Shown here piece after piece: positions 52,091 through 60,918 of a DNA stretch of 64,000 nucleotides (position 1 is the first letter of the stretch; the number at the start of each line of letters is the position of its first letter). The DNA lies in NCBI GenBank assembly GCA_963782445.1, contig CAWAJM010000001.1:2108001-2172000 (forward strand). Direction: 5' to 3'. Origin of the DNA: ZC4RG20 sp963782445. Lineage in GTDB: Bacteria > Pseudomonadota > Gammaproteobacteria > Steroidobacterales > Rariloculaceae. The translations under genes were made by a program, and so were the position numbers. Below the pieces are notes generated by a model that worked only from the letters and a program-made list of their open reading frames with translations, had not been told where the DNA came from and did not search any database.

Positions 52091-54421
52091 ATGGCGAAGA
52101 AAGCATTCAAAGGCGTCATCAAGCTCGACATCCGCGACTCCAAGCCGGACTGGGGGCCGTTCACCTTGCCCAAGGCACCGAAGGGCGCGCCCAATGTGCT
52201 CATCGTGCTGTACGACGATACCGGGCTCGCGGCCTGGTCGCCTTTCGGCGGAGGCATCAACATGCCGACGCTGCAGAAGCTCGCCGACCGCGGTTTGACG
52301 TACTCGCAGTGGCACACGACGGCGCTCTGCTCGCCCACGCGCTCGACGTTCCTGACGGGCCGCAATCATCACCTCAACGGGTGTTCGTGCATCACGGAAG
52401 GCGCCCAGGGCTTTCCGGGCTGGAGCGGCCGCACGCCGGCCGAGTGCGCGACACTGGGACAGGTGCTGCAGGACAACGGCTTCAGCACCTTTTGGATCGG
52501 CAAGAATCACAACGTGCCCGAGCAGGACGTCGGTTCCGGCGCCAGCCGCTCGGAATGGCCGCTCCAGAAGGGATTCGACCGGTTCTACGGGTATCTGGGC
52601 GGCGAAACGAACCAGTGGTTCCCGGATCTCGTCGAGGACAACAAGTTCATCGACCAGCCGTACACGCCCGCGGAGGGGTACCACCTGTCGAGGGACCTCG
52701 TCGACCAGGCGCTGCAGATGATCCGCGATCAGAAGGCGACCAATCCTTCGAAGCCGTGGTTCATGTGGCTGTGCCCGGGGGCCAACCATGCGCCGCACCA
52801 TGCTCCACAGGAGTACATCGACAAATACAAGGGAAAGTTCGACGCGGGCTACGAGGCCTATCGCGAATGGGTCCTGCCGCGCATGATCGCCAAGGGCCTG
52901 CTGCCGAAAGATACGAAACTCACGCCTTTCAACCCGCTTCCCGAGGACGTTGCGAATCCGCTCGACCAGGTGCGTCCGTGGGATTCGCTCGGCCCGGACG
53001 AGAAGCGGCTGTTCGCGCGTATGGCCGAGGTCTATGCCGCGTTCTCCGAGTATACCGACGCGCAGGTCGGACGCCTCGTCGACCACCTCGAAGAGACCGG
53101 CCAGCTCGACAACACGCTGGTATTTTATTGCTCCGACAACGGCGCCTCCGGAGAAGGCAGCCCCAATGGCTCGGTCAACGAGAACAAGTTCTTCAACAAC
53201 TACCCGGACGAGCTCTCGGAGAACATGAAGTACATCGACAAGCTCGGCGGCATCGAAACATACAATCACTATCCGACGGGCTGGGCCGCGGCGTTCTCCA
53301 CGCCCTTCCAAATGTTCAAGCGGTATTCGGAATACGCGGGGGGCACGTGCTGCCCGCTCGTGATCTCGTGGCCTAAAGGCATCAAGGCGAAAGGCGAGGT
53401 CCGCAATCAGTACCACCACTCGACCGACATCGTGCCGACGATCCTCGATGTCTGCGGACTCGAGATGCCCAAAGTCTATCGAGGCGTCAATCAATACCCG
53501 CTCTCGGGCGTTTCCATGCGGTACACCTTCACCGCCAAGCCCAACGCGCCGACGCGCAAGAAACGGCAGTACTACGCCATGCTCGGCACGCGCGGCATGT
53601 GGGAAAACGGATGGAAGGCGGCCGCGCTGCACGCACCGCTTACGAGCAAAGGGCACTTCGACCGGGACGAGTGGGAGCTCTATCACGTCGACGTGGACCG
53701 CTCCGAGTCGACGAATCTCGCCGAGCAGCACCCGGACAAGCTCGCCGCGCTCGTCAAGGCCTGGTTCGAGGAGGCCGATGCGAACCTCGTTCTGCCGCTC
53801 GACGATCGGACGCCCGCCGAGATTCTCGGTGCCCAACGCCCCACGGAGGAAGCGCCGCGCGAGCGATATGTCTACTATCCTGGAACCTCGCCCGTGCCCG
53901 AGTCCTTCGCAGTCAATGTCCGGGGACGATCCTACAAGATCGTCGCCAACGTCGAGATCGTCGATTCCGATTGCGACGGCGTCATTTTCGCCCATGGCTC
54001 GCGCTTCGGCGGTCATGCCCTATTCATCAAGGACCGCAAGCTCTGCTACGTCTACAACTTCCTCGGGATCAAACCCGAGCAGAAGTTCGTCTCGCGGGCG
54101 CTCGCGCCCGGCAAATACACACTCGGCATGGAGTTCATTCGGCAGAAGGTCGGCGAGCACGGCGAGTCGCTCGGCCGTACGACGCTTTACGTGAACGAAG
54201 AAGTCGTCGACGAGGGCGACATGAAGACGCAGCTCGGCAAGTTCACGCTCGGCGGGGACGGACTCTGCATCGGACGCGACAGCGGCGACGCGGTTAGCGA
54301 GGAATACGAAGCGCCGGGGACATTCCATGGCGGCCGGATTCAGTTCGTCGGAGTCACCGTCGAGAAGGGCCAGTACCTCGATCTCGAGAAGCTGGCAGCC
54401 GCCGCGCTTGCAGTCGATTAG
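52091..54421 (+). CDS. Large arylsulfatase (S1-family, CSPTR active site)
   Basis: A 776-residue sulfatase with the classical C-S-P-T-R motif: C80 in TTALCSPTRSTFLTGRNHH, to be converted to formylglycine. Metal binding is from NVLIVLYDDTG and FYCSDNGASGEG; IGKNHNVPE gives the conserved Lys/His. Length and internal motifs (GYLGGETNQWFPDLV, then ANHAPHHAP) match the ~780-residue arylsulfatase group found in mycobacteria and proteobacteria. It ends in an extra beta-sandwich-like domain (about residues 610-775). AGGAGA lies nine bases before the ATG. No signal peptide. Substrate unknown. Confidence 0.95.
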   Translation: MAKKAFKGVIKLDIRDSKPDWGPFTLPKAPKGAPNVLIVLYDDTGLAAWSPFGGGINMPTLQKLADRGLTYSQWHTTALCSPTRSTFLTGRNHHLNGCSCITEGAQGFPGWSGRTPAECATLGQVLQDNGFSTFWIGKNHNVPEQDVGSGASRSEWPLQKGFDRFYGYLGGETNQWFPDLVEDNKFIDQPYTPAEGYHLSRDLVDQALQMIRDQKATNPSKPWFMWLCPGANHAPHHAPQEYIDKYKGKFDAGYEAYREWVLPRMIAKGLLPKDTKLTPFNPLPEDVANPLDQVRPWDSLGPDEKRLFARMAEVYAAFSEYTDAQVGRLVDHLEETGQLDNTLVFYCSDNGASGEGSPNGSVNENKFFNNYPDELSENMKYIDKLGGIETYNHYPTGWAAAFSTPFQMFKRYSEYAGGTCCPLVISWPKGIKAKGEVRNQYHHSTDIVPTILDVCGLEMPKVYRGVNQYPLSGVSMRYTFTAKPNAPTRKKRQYYAMLGTRGMWENGWKAAALHAPLTSKGHFDRDEWELYHVDVDRSESTNLAEQHPDKLAALVKAWFEEADANLVLPLDDRTPAEILGAQRPTEEAPRERYVYYPGTSPVPESFAVNVRGRSYKIVANVEIVDSDCDGVIFAHGSRFGGHALFIKDRKLCYVYNFLGIKPEQKFVSRALAPGKYTLGMEFIRQKVGEHGESLGRTTLYVNEEVVDEGDMKTQLGKFTLGGDGLCIGRDSGDAVSEEYEAPGTFHGGRIQFVGVTVEKGQYLDLEKLAAAALAVD

Positions 54422-54444
54422 GCGATGCCATAGCCGAGGGGCAA

Positions 54445-54474
54445 GGCGGCCTGCAACCAGGGTTGCAGGCCGCC
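54445..54474 (+). terminator. Perfect 14-base inverted repeat after the sulfatase gene
   Basis: GGCGGCCTGCAACC (54445-54458) and GGTTGCAGGCCGCC (54461-54474) are perfectly complementary across a two-base AG spacer, starting 24 bases after the sulfatase stop. The stem is very strong, but there is no T-run, so it may end transcription with help from Rho or protect the 3' end of the message rather than act as a simple intrinsic terminator. Confidence 0.55.
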
Positions 54475-54664
54475 GCAGAAGCCGACGGCGCCGCGAGACG
54501 ATAAAGCAGCAAACCGACGAGCCGGTTCAGAACCTCACCCAACGGCAACGTCAGCATGGACACCGGGACGAACGGCCCGATGGCGGCGGCGGCGAGCCGC
54601 GCTCACGCTCGCAGTCACGGCGCGGGTCTACGGCTCCGAGCGCCTGGCGATCTCCGTCTGAGGA
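54475..54664 (-). pseudogene. Possible fragment of an unidentified membrane protein gene
   Basis: On the minus strand one frame reads AAAAIGPFVPVSMLTLPLGE, then VLNRLVGLLL, a hydrophobic helix-like stretch; the residues before and after fall in other frames. It looks like a short degraded piece of a membrane protein, but I do not recognise the family and chance in GC-rich DNA is possible. Confidence 0.3.
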
Positions 54665-54686
54665 TAAGGCCGGCGGCCGTTGATAA

Positions 54687-55307
54687 CTATTTGGCCTTCA
54701 AGGTCTTATTGATGTCGGAAACCGGGAATGCGTTGACGAGGTCCCCCATCCCCGACAACGCGGAATCCGCGTCGTTGAAATCTGCCCCCTTGAACGTCAG
54801 GAACGCATTGTTCTCGAGCGACACGGTCAGGGTTCCGTCCTGCTGAATGCTCCCCGGCAGCCCGCCCACGCGCACCTGCTTCCCGTTCGCCGCCAGCCCG
54901 GCGCGTGCGAACCCGCCCAACAGTTTGCCGAAACCGCCGCCGAGCGAGTCGTTCCCGCCTGCGCCGCGCGTGAGCGAGACGTCCACGGAGTGTTTGTTCT
55001 TGGTGTAACTTGCGGAAATGTTGGCGAAGCCGAGCACGATGTTCTGATCGAAGCTGACGCGCTTCCAGCCGGCGATCTCCTGCTTGAAATACTGGCCCAC
55101 CTGCCCCTGCATCTTCTGTTCGATGCCTTGCAGACACTGGTTTGCCATGTCGCGGGCTTCGTTGAGCTTCCCCGCCTTTTGCAGGGCATCGATCTTGGCG
55201 CAGCTGTCGAGTGCGCTGCCGCCGACCTCGAGTTGCGCAAAAGCGGCCGGAGCGGCCGATCCGAGAACCAGGCTCATGATTAGGACGCGTCCGTTTGCTT
55301 TGATCAT
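54687..55307 (-). CDS. Secreted protein of unknown function
   Basis: A 206-residue protein with a signal peptide (VLIMSLVLGSAAPAAFAQ). A helical N-terminal part with two Cys (SALDSCAKIDALQKAGKLNE, then NQCLQGIEQKM) is followed by beta-strand-like sequence with a Gly-rich loop (NDSLGGGFGKLLGGFAR). GGAG lies before the ATG. The N-terminal helix pair hints at a TPR-like unit, but no family is recognised. Its start is 165 bases downstream of the triheme lipoprotein gene on the same strand, so it is either the last gene of that cluster or a separate unit. Confidence 0.7.
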   Translation of the reverse strand: MIKANGRVLIMSLVLGSAAPAAFAQLEVGGSALDSCAKIDALQKAGKLNEARDMANQCLQGIEQKMQGQVGQYFKQEIAGWKRVSFDQNIVLGFANISASYTKNKHSVDVSLTRGAGGNDSLGGGFGKLLGGFARAGLAANGKQVRVGGLPGSIQQDGTLTVSLENNAFLTFKGADFNDADSALSGMGDLVNAFPVSDINKTLKAK

Positions 55308-55472
55308 TAGAATTCTCCAGCTGAGCCGAATCCACCTGTAATGGGCAAACGCCGTGCGCGCCTGCCGTTTTGTATTTTGGAAGATCGCAACCAGAAAGAA
55401 CGCTTGCGCCGACTATCTTAGAACCAATTCCGGCTTTCCGCTATTCCCGTCCGATATCTGCCGCGCCCCGCG

Positions 55473-58400
55473 TCAGTTGTTCCTGGCGCCCTCCTCGATC
55501 CACCTGAGGAGCGCGTCGAAGTCCGGATCGCCCTCGGCCCAGGTCGAGAATGCGCCGCCGCCGTGATTCGTATTGGTGGGCCAAACGAGCATCTGACTAT
55601 CCCGGGCGGGGGACTGCACACAGGCCGCCACATTGTCGCGCTTGGCCCAATTCGGCGCCGTCAGCAACGGGTCCTCGTCACAGGTCGTGATGTCGCGTTC
55701 GGACGAGTCGTGGCAACTTAGGCAGCCATAGGTAGTGTCCTGAAGCGCCGCCTGCACGCCAACACTGAATCTCGTCGTCGCGGTCACCGTCACATTCACG
55801 GTCGCCAGATTGCTCACGCGCGATCCCGTAGGGTTGCTGTCCTGGGCCGTGTATTGGAAGGTCGCGGTGCCGACAAAGCCCAGCGCGGGCGTGAAAACGA
55901 GTTGGTCCCCGGATTGCGTGACCGTGCCGCCGCCTCCGCTGGGCTGAGTGTAAGAGTGGAGGTGCAAAGGCGCAGCGGACGGATCGGCTGCATCGTTGGA
56001 CAGCACGTCGATAGTCACATGCCGGCTGCCAGGGGTCGTGACTGAGTGCTGGCTGCAGGTCGCGATCGGGTCGTTGACGATCGTGGTTTGGGCGCAGACC
56101 GTTGCCGCGTCGTCCGTAACGCTCGGGTTGCCGAGCGGCACCACGTTGACGTTGATCGATGCAGTCCGAATCTCGCCATCGGTGTCGGTCACCGAAAACG
56201 GAACCGAGGCCATGATGGGTCCCGGTTGCGTCGCGCGGAGCGTTACGGTGCCCGTCGTCGCATCGTCGAGGGTGAGGTCGCCGTCGGCACTGTTCCAGCC
56301 GCTCACATCCACTGCGATCTTCGCGGGCGGGTCGCCAAAGATCTGCGGGCAGTTGTCCGTCGCGCACAGCTTGTTGAGCTCGTCGAGCACGGAGAGTGTC
56401 GCCGAGCTTCCTTCCTTGACGCTCAGCGCGAGGTCGCCGAATGTCGGCGCGTAGTTGGGCACGTCGACCTCGACGGGCTTCGATGCAACCGCAGCCCCTT
56501 CCGCGCCGTTCACGGTCAGCTGGATGCTATAAGTGCCGGGCTCCGAGGCGTCGAATGCGAGCTCCGAGGAAGCGGCGCCGACGAGCAACGGCTGAAAGGC
56601 CGCGATCGTCTGATCGTTGGCGAGTTCGCTCGGGGGCTGGTACTGGACGGTCCACGCATAGGAGTCGGCGAATGCGCTGTTCGCGCCCGACAACCGCACC
56701 GTGTCGTTGCGCGCCATCGTGCCGGTCAGCCCGGCAATTTCGGCCGTCGCTCCCGGCGACAGCCGCCCGTTGACCGGTTGCACCCCGAGCTCGTTGGCAA
56801 GCGCCTCGGCGGCTGTCGGCTTGCCGTCGGCGAAGGCGACCCAGAACCTGTCGTCCGTGAGACGCGCGTTCGGCATCTCGCCGTGCCGGAAGACCGCTGC
56901 GGTCGTCAGGTCCTTAGCCGCGATAAACCTCTGATAGTTGTCGAAGCGCAGTGTCGCGTCGGAGATGTTCGTATGGCACATGCGGCAATGGTGCGCGTAG
57001 ACGTCGTGATAGATACCTTCGGCCGTATTCGGGTTTTGCGCCGTTGCCCCTGGATCGGTCTGAGTGGGCGTCGAGACGGTCTCGCCGTTCTTCCAGCCTT
57101 CGATCGCAGTCGAATCGTCGAACCGAGCGGCCACGAGCTGGCCGTTTTGGTCGAGGCCGCCGTACCAGTGCTCTACGAGCCGCCGCGCTGCATCGGTCTG
57201 GCAGCCGGGCGTCTGCGCGGCATTGCAGTACGTCGCGTAGGCGGCCTCGTTGAGCTTCTTGAGCTGCGCCTCCTGCTTATCTCGCGAGTAGTCGCCGTAG
57301 TCCCTGATCAGGCGGTCCTGGAGAGACAGCCCGTCGAAGCGCACGGCGGCGTCGGTAATCGCAGGATCCGTGTCGGCGAACAGCAGCGCCGAGACGTCCC
57401 AGGGCAGAAAAGTCGCATGGAGGTCACCGTGCGCGATGTCCGCGGCATCGCGGTTCACGGCCGGCCAGCTGTAGCAGGCCGCGTCGAGCGAGTCGCCGCA
57501 GTTGCTGTCGTAGACCAGCTCGCTGACTCCCGGCGGCTTCGCGCCGCCGTGACAAGCTATGCAATTGCCGGGCGTGAAGATCTCGCCGCGACCGTCGAAA
57601 TTCAGGCTGGTCACCCGGCGCGAGTCCCCGCCGCCGTCGTCCACATACGTGAAGAATTTGACGAATTTCGGCGTGTTGTCGGCGGCATTCATCAAGGGGC
57701 TGTATTCCATGACGACCGTCGCGAATGGCGCGCCGTCGCGGATAGCGCCCTCGAGTGTCGAGTAGTTGCCGACGAATGCGTAGACGTTCCCGTACTGGTC
57801 CGTCCTCGTATACATGTTGCGGCCGAAGCCGAGGTCGTAATTGTTCAGATAGATGGCATGCGCGAACTCGGCGGTCCCTGCGCGCGCCGCTGGCAGCAGC
57901 GTGCCATTTGCGTCGGAGGCAAACCCGGCCTGTTGCAGCCAAGCATTCAGCGTGCCGCGAGTATTGTTCGGGTCGACGGTGCGATAGTAAACCTCGGACG
58001 TGAGCTCCGACTCGCGGCCGGCGATGCCGGCGAGCACCTGCTCGAGCGGCAGGACTTCGCGCGTGGGCAGGCCGGCGCCGTCGTTGGCGACGAGCTTGGT
58101 CTCGGCGACGACGTGCTGCTTCGAAGACGGCGTGGCGGGGACCGTGATGGGCGCGCTCTCGACGTCGTTGACGATAAGTGTCGCATCCTGCTGGTTCTGC
58201 GGCGCAGTCAGGACGAATAAGAGCACGATGTGCGCCTTCGGCGCATTGAACTCGTCGAGTATGCGGCTGCGTTCGCCGCTGTCCACGAACGGCTGATTGA
58301 AGTCGGCCACGTCGAGCCGCGGCACATCGAGGCTATAGTGCGGGTTCCACCACTCCGACTTGAGCTGGTCCGCCGTCAGGCCCGACGGCCTCACGACGGT

Positions 58401-59141
58401 CGGCACGTTCGCCGGCCACTCGCCCTGAATGCCGGTTCCGCCACCCGGCAGCGGCCCGGGCGTGAGATCCTCGAGCGGCTCGACGAGGCAGCCCGAGGAC
58501 GTCGTGATCGGTACGCCCGCGTCGAATTCGCTCGTGCTCGTCGGACAATCTATGTTCGGGTTCGAGTGCGGCGGGTAGACGAGATAGGCCTTCACGGACA
58601 GCGTGAACGGCTTCGGCGTCGAATCGGTGGCGGCGCCCTCTGCGAGGGCGGGAACCACCTCGAAGCGCTCAAACGTGTTGCGCGCGGCACCGCGACGATC
58701 CAGCGTGAGGAACGCGTTCGAGTCCTCGGCCGGCATTACCGTCACGTCGAGGGATGCCTCGTCGGTCAGGTTGTCGGAATCCGTGACCGTCAGCGCGAAG
58801 GAGAGCTTTGTTTGGGCGGTGACGTGCGGCGCCGTAAAGCTGTAAGTCGTCTTGTCGCGCTGCACGAGCTCGACCGTCGGTCCGGCCGTCTGGCGCCAGG
58901 ACCAACTTAGCAGTGGGCCGTCCGCGTCCTCGCTGTCCTTGCCCGTGAGCAGCACCTCGGAGCCTTCCCGAAAGACGTTCGTCTTGCCGCCGTTCAATGC
59001 TTGCACGCGGGCCGTGGGCGCTGTCTGCGCCGCATGTCCGACCTGACTGCCCCCCGAGCCGCTGCTGCAGGCGCCGACGATCAAAGCGGCGCCCACGAGG
59101 GCCACGACCGACAGCAAAAACCCGTCCGTCTTCCGAATCAT
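55473..59141 (-). CDS. Large multiheme (three c-type heme sites) lipoprotein with Ig-like domains
   Basis: A 1222-residue lipoprotein. The lipobox VGAC puts the acylated Cys at C25. Residues about 40-140 are a PKD/REJ-like Ig domain (SWRQTAGPTVELV, TVTDSDNLTDEASLDVTV). Three heme c motifs follow at C527-H531 (CIACH), C719-H723 (CRMCH) and C1140-H1144 (CLSCH). Between the second and third lie cadherin/Ig-type repeats (about 880-1120). The end, with GGGAFSTWAEGDPDFDALLRW, is a cytochrome c-like tail. With a lipid anchor and adhesive domains it is probably displayed in the outer membrane or periplasm and passes electrons or performs a heme-dependent oxidation; no partner oxidase or maturation gene is in view. 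It follows the barrel gene by 23 bases. Confidence 0.9.
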   Translation of the reverse strand: MIRKTDGFLLSVVALVGAALIVGACSSGSGGSQVGHAAQTAPTARVQALNGGKTNVFREGSEVLLTGKDSEDADGPLLSWSWRQTAGPTVELVQRDKTTYSFTAPHVTAQTKLSFALTVTDSDNLTDEASLDVTVMPAEDSNAFLTLDRRGAARNTFERFEVVPALAEGAATDSTPKPFTLSVKAYLVYPPHSNPNIDCPTSTSEFDAGVPITTSSGCLVEPLEDLTPGPLPGGGTGIQGEWPANVPTVVRPSGLTADQLKSEWWNPHYSLDVPRLDVADFNQPFVDSGERSRILDEFNAPKAHIVLLFVLTAPQNQQDATLIVNDVESAPITVPATPSSKQHVVAETKLVANDGAGLPTREVLPLEQVLAGIAGRESELTSEVYYRTVDPNNTRGTLNAWLQQAGFASDANGTLLPAARAGTAEFAHAIYLNNYDLGFGRNMYTRTDQYGNVYAFVGNYSTLEGAIRDGAPFATVVMEYSPLMNAADNTPKFVKFFTYVDDGGGDSRRVTSLNFDGRGEIFTPGNCIACHGGAKPPGVSELVYDSNCGDSLDAACYSWPAVNRDAADIAHGDLHATFLPWDVSALLFADTDPAITDAAVRFDGLSLQDRLIRDYGDYSRDKQEAQLKKLNEAAYATYCNAAQTPGCQTDAARRLVEHWYGGLDQNGQLVAARFDDSTAIEGWKNGETVSTPTQTDPGATAQNPNTAEGIYHDVYAHHCRMCHTNISDATLRFDNYQRFIAAKDLTTAAVFRHGEMPNARLTDDRFWVAFADGKPTAAEALANELGVQPVNGRLSPGATAEIAGLTGTMARNDTVRLSGANSAFADSYAWTVQYQPPSELANDQTIAAFQPLLVGAASSELAFDASEPGTYSIQLTVNGAEGAAVASKPVEVDVPNYAPTFGDLALSVKEGSSATLSVLDELNKLCATDNCPQIFGDPPAKIAVDVSGWNSADGDLTLDDATTGTVTLRATQPGPIMASVPFSVTDTDGEIRTASINVNVVPLGNPSVTDDAATVCAQTTIVNDPIATCSQHSVTTPGSRHVTIDVLSNDAADPSAAPLHLHSYTQPSGGGGTVTQSGDQLVFTPALGFVGTATFQYTAQDSNPTGSRVSNLATVNVTVTATTRFSVGVQAALQDTTYGCLSCHDSSERDITTCDEDPLLTAPNWAKRDNVAACVQSPARDSQMLVWPTNTNHGGGAFSTWAEGDPDFDALLRWIEEGARNN

Positions 59142-59164
59142 GTTTTATTCCCGATCGAGAAGGC

Positions 59165-60805
59165 TCAGAACTCGTAACGGAAGCCGGTCGTGAGGACGCG
59201 GTCGGTGTAATTCTCGCGGCCTTGCACCGTCTGGAACTGCAGAAAGCCGCTGAATCCGCCGGCAATCGGCCCACCCGCCTCGCGTTGACGGCCGCCGCGC
59301 AGGATCATCGAGAAGCCGGCGGACGCGGTAAAGTACGACCGGTCCGGCGCGTCCGTCGGCAGCTTGAAGGTGGCGCTGCCGAGCACGTCCGCTAGGGCCG
59401 CGTAGCCGCTCGTGATCGTGCGCGTGCCATCCTGATACTCGTGATAGGCGAGGAGGCTCCAGTAGGGGACCACGACCCCGAAGCGCGGCGTGACGACGTA
59501 TTGGAAGCGGACGCCCGCGGAGCTTCTCAGGCTCCGTATCTCCTGCTTCGAGACGACGAGATCGAAGCGGCGGCTCTCAGTGGCATTGCTCAATAGATTG
59601 ATACTGCGCTGCTCGGCGAAGGCACCGATCGACACGTCGAGCGCCTCGACGTCGAAGGTCGGCTCGACCGAGAACTTGTTCCAGGAGAAGCCGTAGCCGA
59701 ATCCGAACGTGGTGGTTACTACGTCCGCGCTCGGGTCGCTGCGCGCGAGCGAATGCACACTCGGCGTGTTCGCATTGAACGAGGGGTATTGGATGTTCCG
59801 ATCGACGACGTAGTCCATCGACTGGACGCCAACCGAGCCGCTCAGCGTCAGGTGCTCGCCTTGCGACATGACGAAGACCATGAAGCTGCGGCCGTCGGAG
59901 CGGATGTTGCCGTCCACGACGCTGATTTCGCTGGCGGCGGGATCGAAGTCGATGGCTTGGCGGGTCGAGCCGAGGATCCCTCCAATGACGATCGTGCCGG
60001 GGAGCCGGTAGTCGGCACCGAGCGTATATTGCGAGCCGTCGAAGTCGAAGGCGTCCTCGAGTGGCGTCGGGGCCTTGTTGCCATACCCGTAGCCGTAGTT
60101 CAGAAAGCCCCCCCAGGGACTGTAGCGTTCTCCGCTCGCGCTCGCCGCCGGCTGGTCGGAAGAGGAAGAGGCACCGTCGTCGTTCTGCGCGAGCAGCGGC
60201 GAAACCGTGCCCCGCCAGTCGTAGAGGCCCGTGGTCGTGAAGCCGACGGCACCGTAGCGTAGAGCCGTCAGCCGCGCTGCCAGCGTGGACAGCTGGCTAT
60301 TCGCGAACTTCGTCGCCATCGAGCCCTGCGCCGAAAGCTCTTCCGCTGCCGTCCAGCGCAGCGCGAGGCCGAGCCCTTGCTGGTCGAGTCCTAGGCTCGC
60401 GACCGTCGGGCCCTGCCCTTGCAGCTCGTTTGCGGTTTCGTAAAGCTCGCGCGCATTGACATAGACGAAGAACGTATCCGCGTTGCAGAGCGGTCCGGGA
60501 CCGCTCGAATCTCTGGTGGCCGCCAACGACGTGATGTCGCTGAACGTCGGCGAAGGAATCTGATCGAGCACGCCGCCCGGGTTGCAGTCGGTATCGAGCT
60601 TGCGGAAAACCTGGTCGTTTGCGACCGCCGCGGCCCGCTCGATGTCGTTCGCGTAATGGAGGCCGCCGCCGAGCAGGCCCGGGCCCGGCTGCCCGTCGTT
60701 CGTCTGCGCGTCGGCCCCCGGGCCGAGCCCGTACAGCGCCAGGGCAGCGCAAAGCGCGAGGGCACGCCCTCGCACGGCTACGCTCAGGTACACGTGTGGC
60801 ATCAT
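59165..60805 (-). CDS. Outer-membrane protein with autotransporter-type beta barrel
   Basis: A 546-residue protein with a signal peptide (ALCAALALYGLGPGADAQ), a helical region of about 180 residues with two Cys (residues ~55-85), and from about 210 a beta barrel (GGFLNYGYGYG, YTLGADYRLPGTIVIGGILG, GYGFSWNKFSVEPTFDVEAL) ending in TTGFRYEF with a terminal Phe, which matches autotransporter/porin-like barrels. The passenger-type beta-helix of classical autotransporters is absent. GGAGGACGG precedes two ATG codons. It is the gene before the triheme lipoprotein (23 bases), suggesting that barrel and lipoprotein work as a pair. Confidence 0.85.
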   Translation of the reverse strand: MMPHVYLSVAVRGRALALCAALALYGLGPGADAQTNDGQPGPGLLGGGLHYANDIERAAAVANDQVFRKLDTDCNPGGVLDQIPSPTFSDITSLAATRDSSGPGPLCNADTFFVYVNARELYETANELQGQGPTVASLGLDQQGLGLALRWTAAEELSAQGSMATKFANSQLSTLAARLTALRYGAVGFTTTGLYDWRGTVSPLLAQNDDGASSSSDQPAASASGERYSPWGGFLNYGYGYGNKAPTPLEDAFDFDGSQYTLGADYRLPGTIVIGGILGSTRQAIDFDPAASEISVVDGNIRSDGRSFMVFVMSQGEHLTLSGSVGVQSMDYVVDRNIQYPSFNANTPSVHSLARSDPSADVVTTTFGFGYGFSWNKFSVEPTFDVEALDVSIGAFAEQRSINLLSNATESRRFDLVVSKQEIRSLRSSAGVRFQYVVTPRFGVVVPYWSLLAYHEYQDGTRTITSGYAALADVLGSATFKLPTDAPDRSYFTASAGFSMILRGGRQREAGGPIAGGFSGFLQFQTVQGRENYTDRVLTTGFRYEF

Positions 60806-60918
60806 CGACGGCCGTCCTCCCGACAGCTGCAGCCGCGCCCCCCCTTACCGCCGCGGGCGGAGCTTAGCCCCGCCAGCCGTCCTGCGCGAATGCGACCGAA
60901 TCGTTGTCTTCTATTTGC

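Noticed and set aside
52052..54016. 654-codon minus-strand open frame
   Set aside because: Antisense shadow of the large sulfatase; the sulfatase has motifs, ribosome site and family length.
56046..58220. 724-codon plus-strand open frame
   Set aside because: It is antisense to the triheme lipoprotein, rich in Arg and Val with no domain or start signal. Long antisense frames are expected in GC-rich genes.
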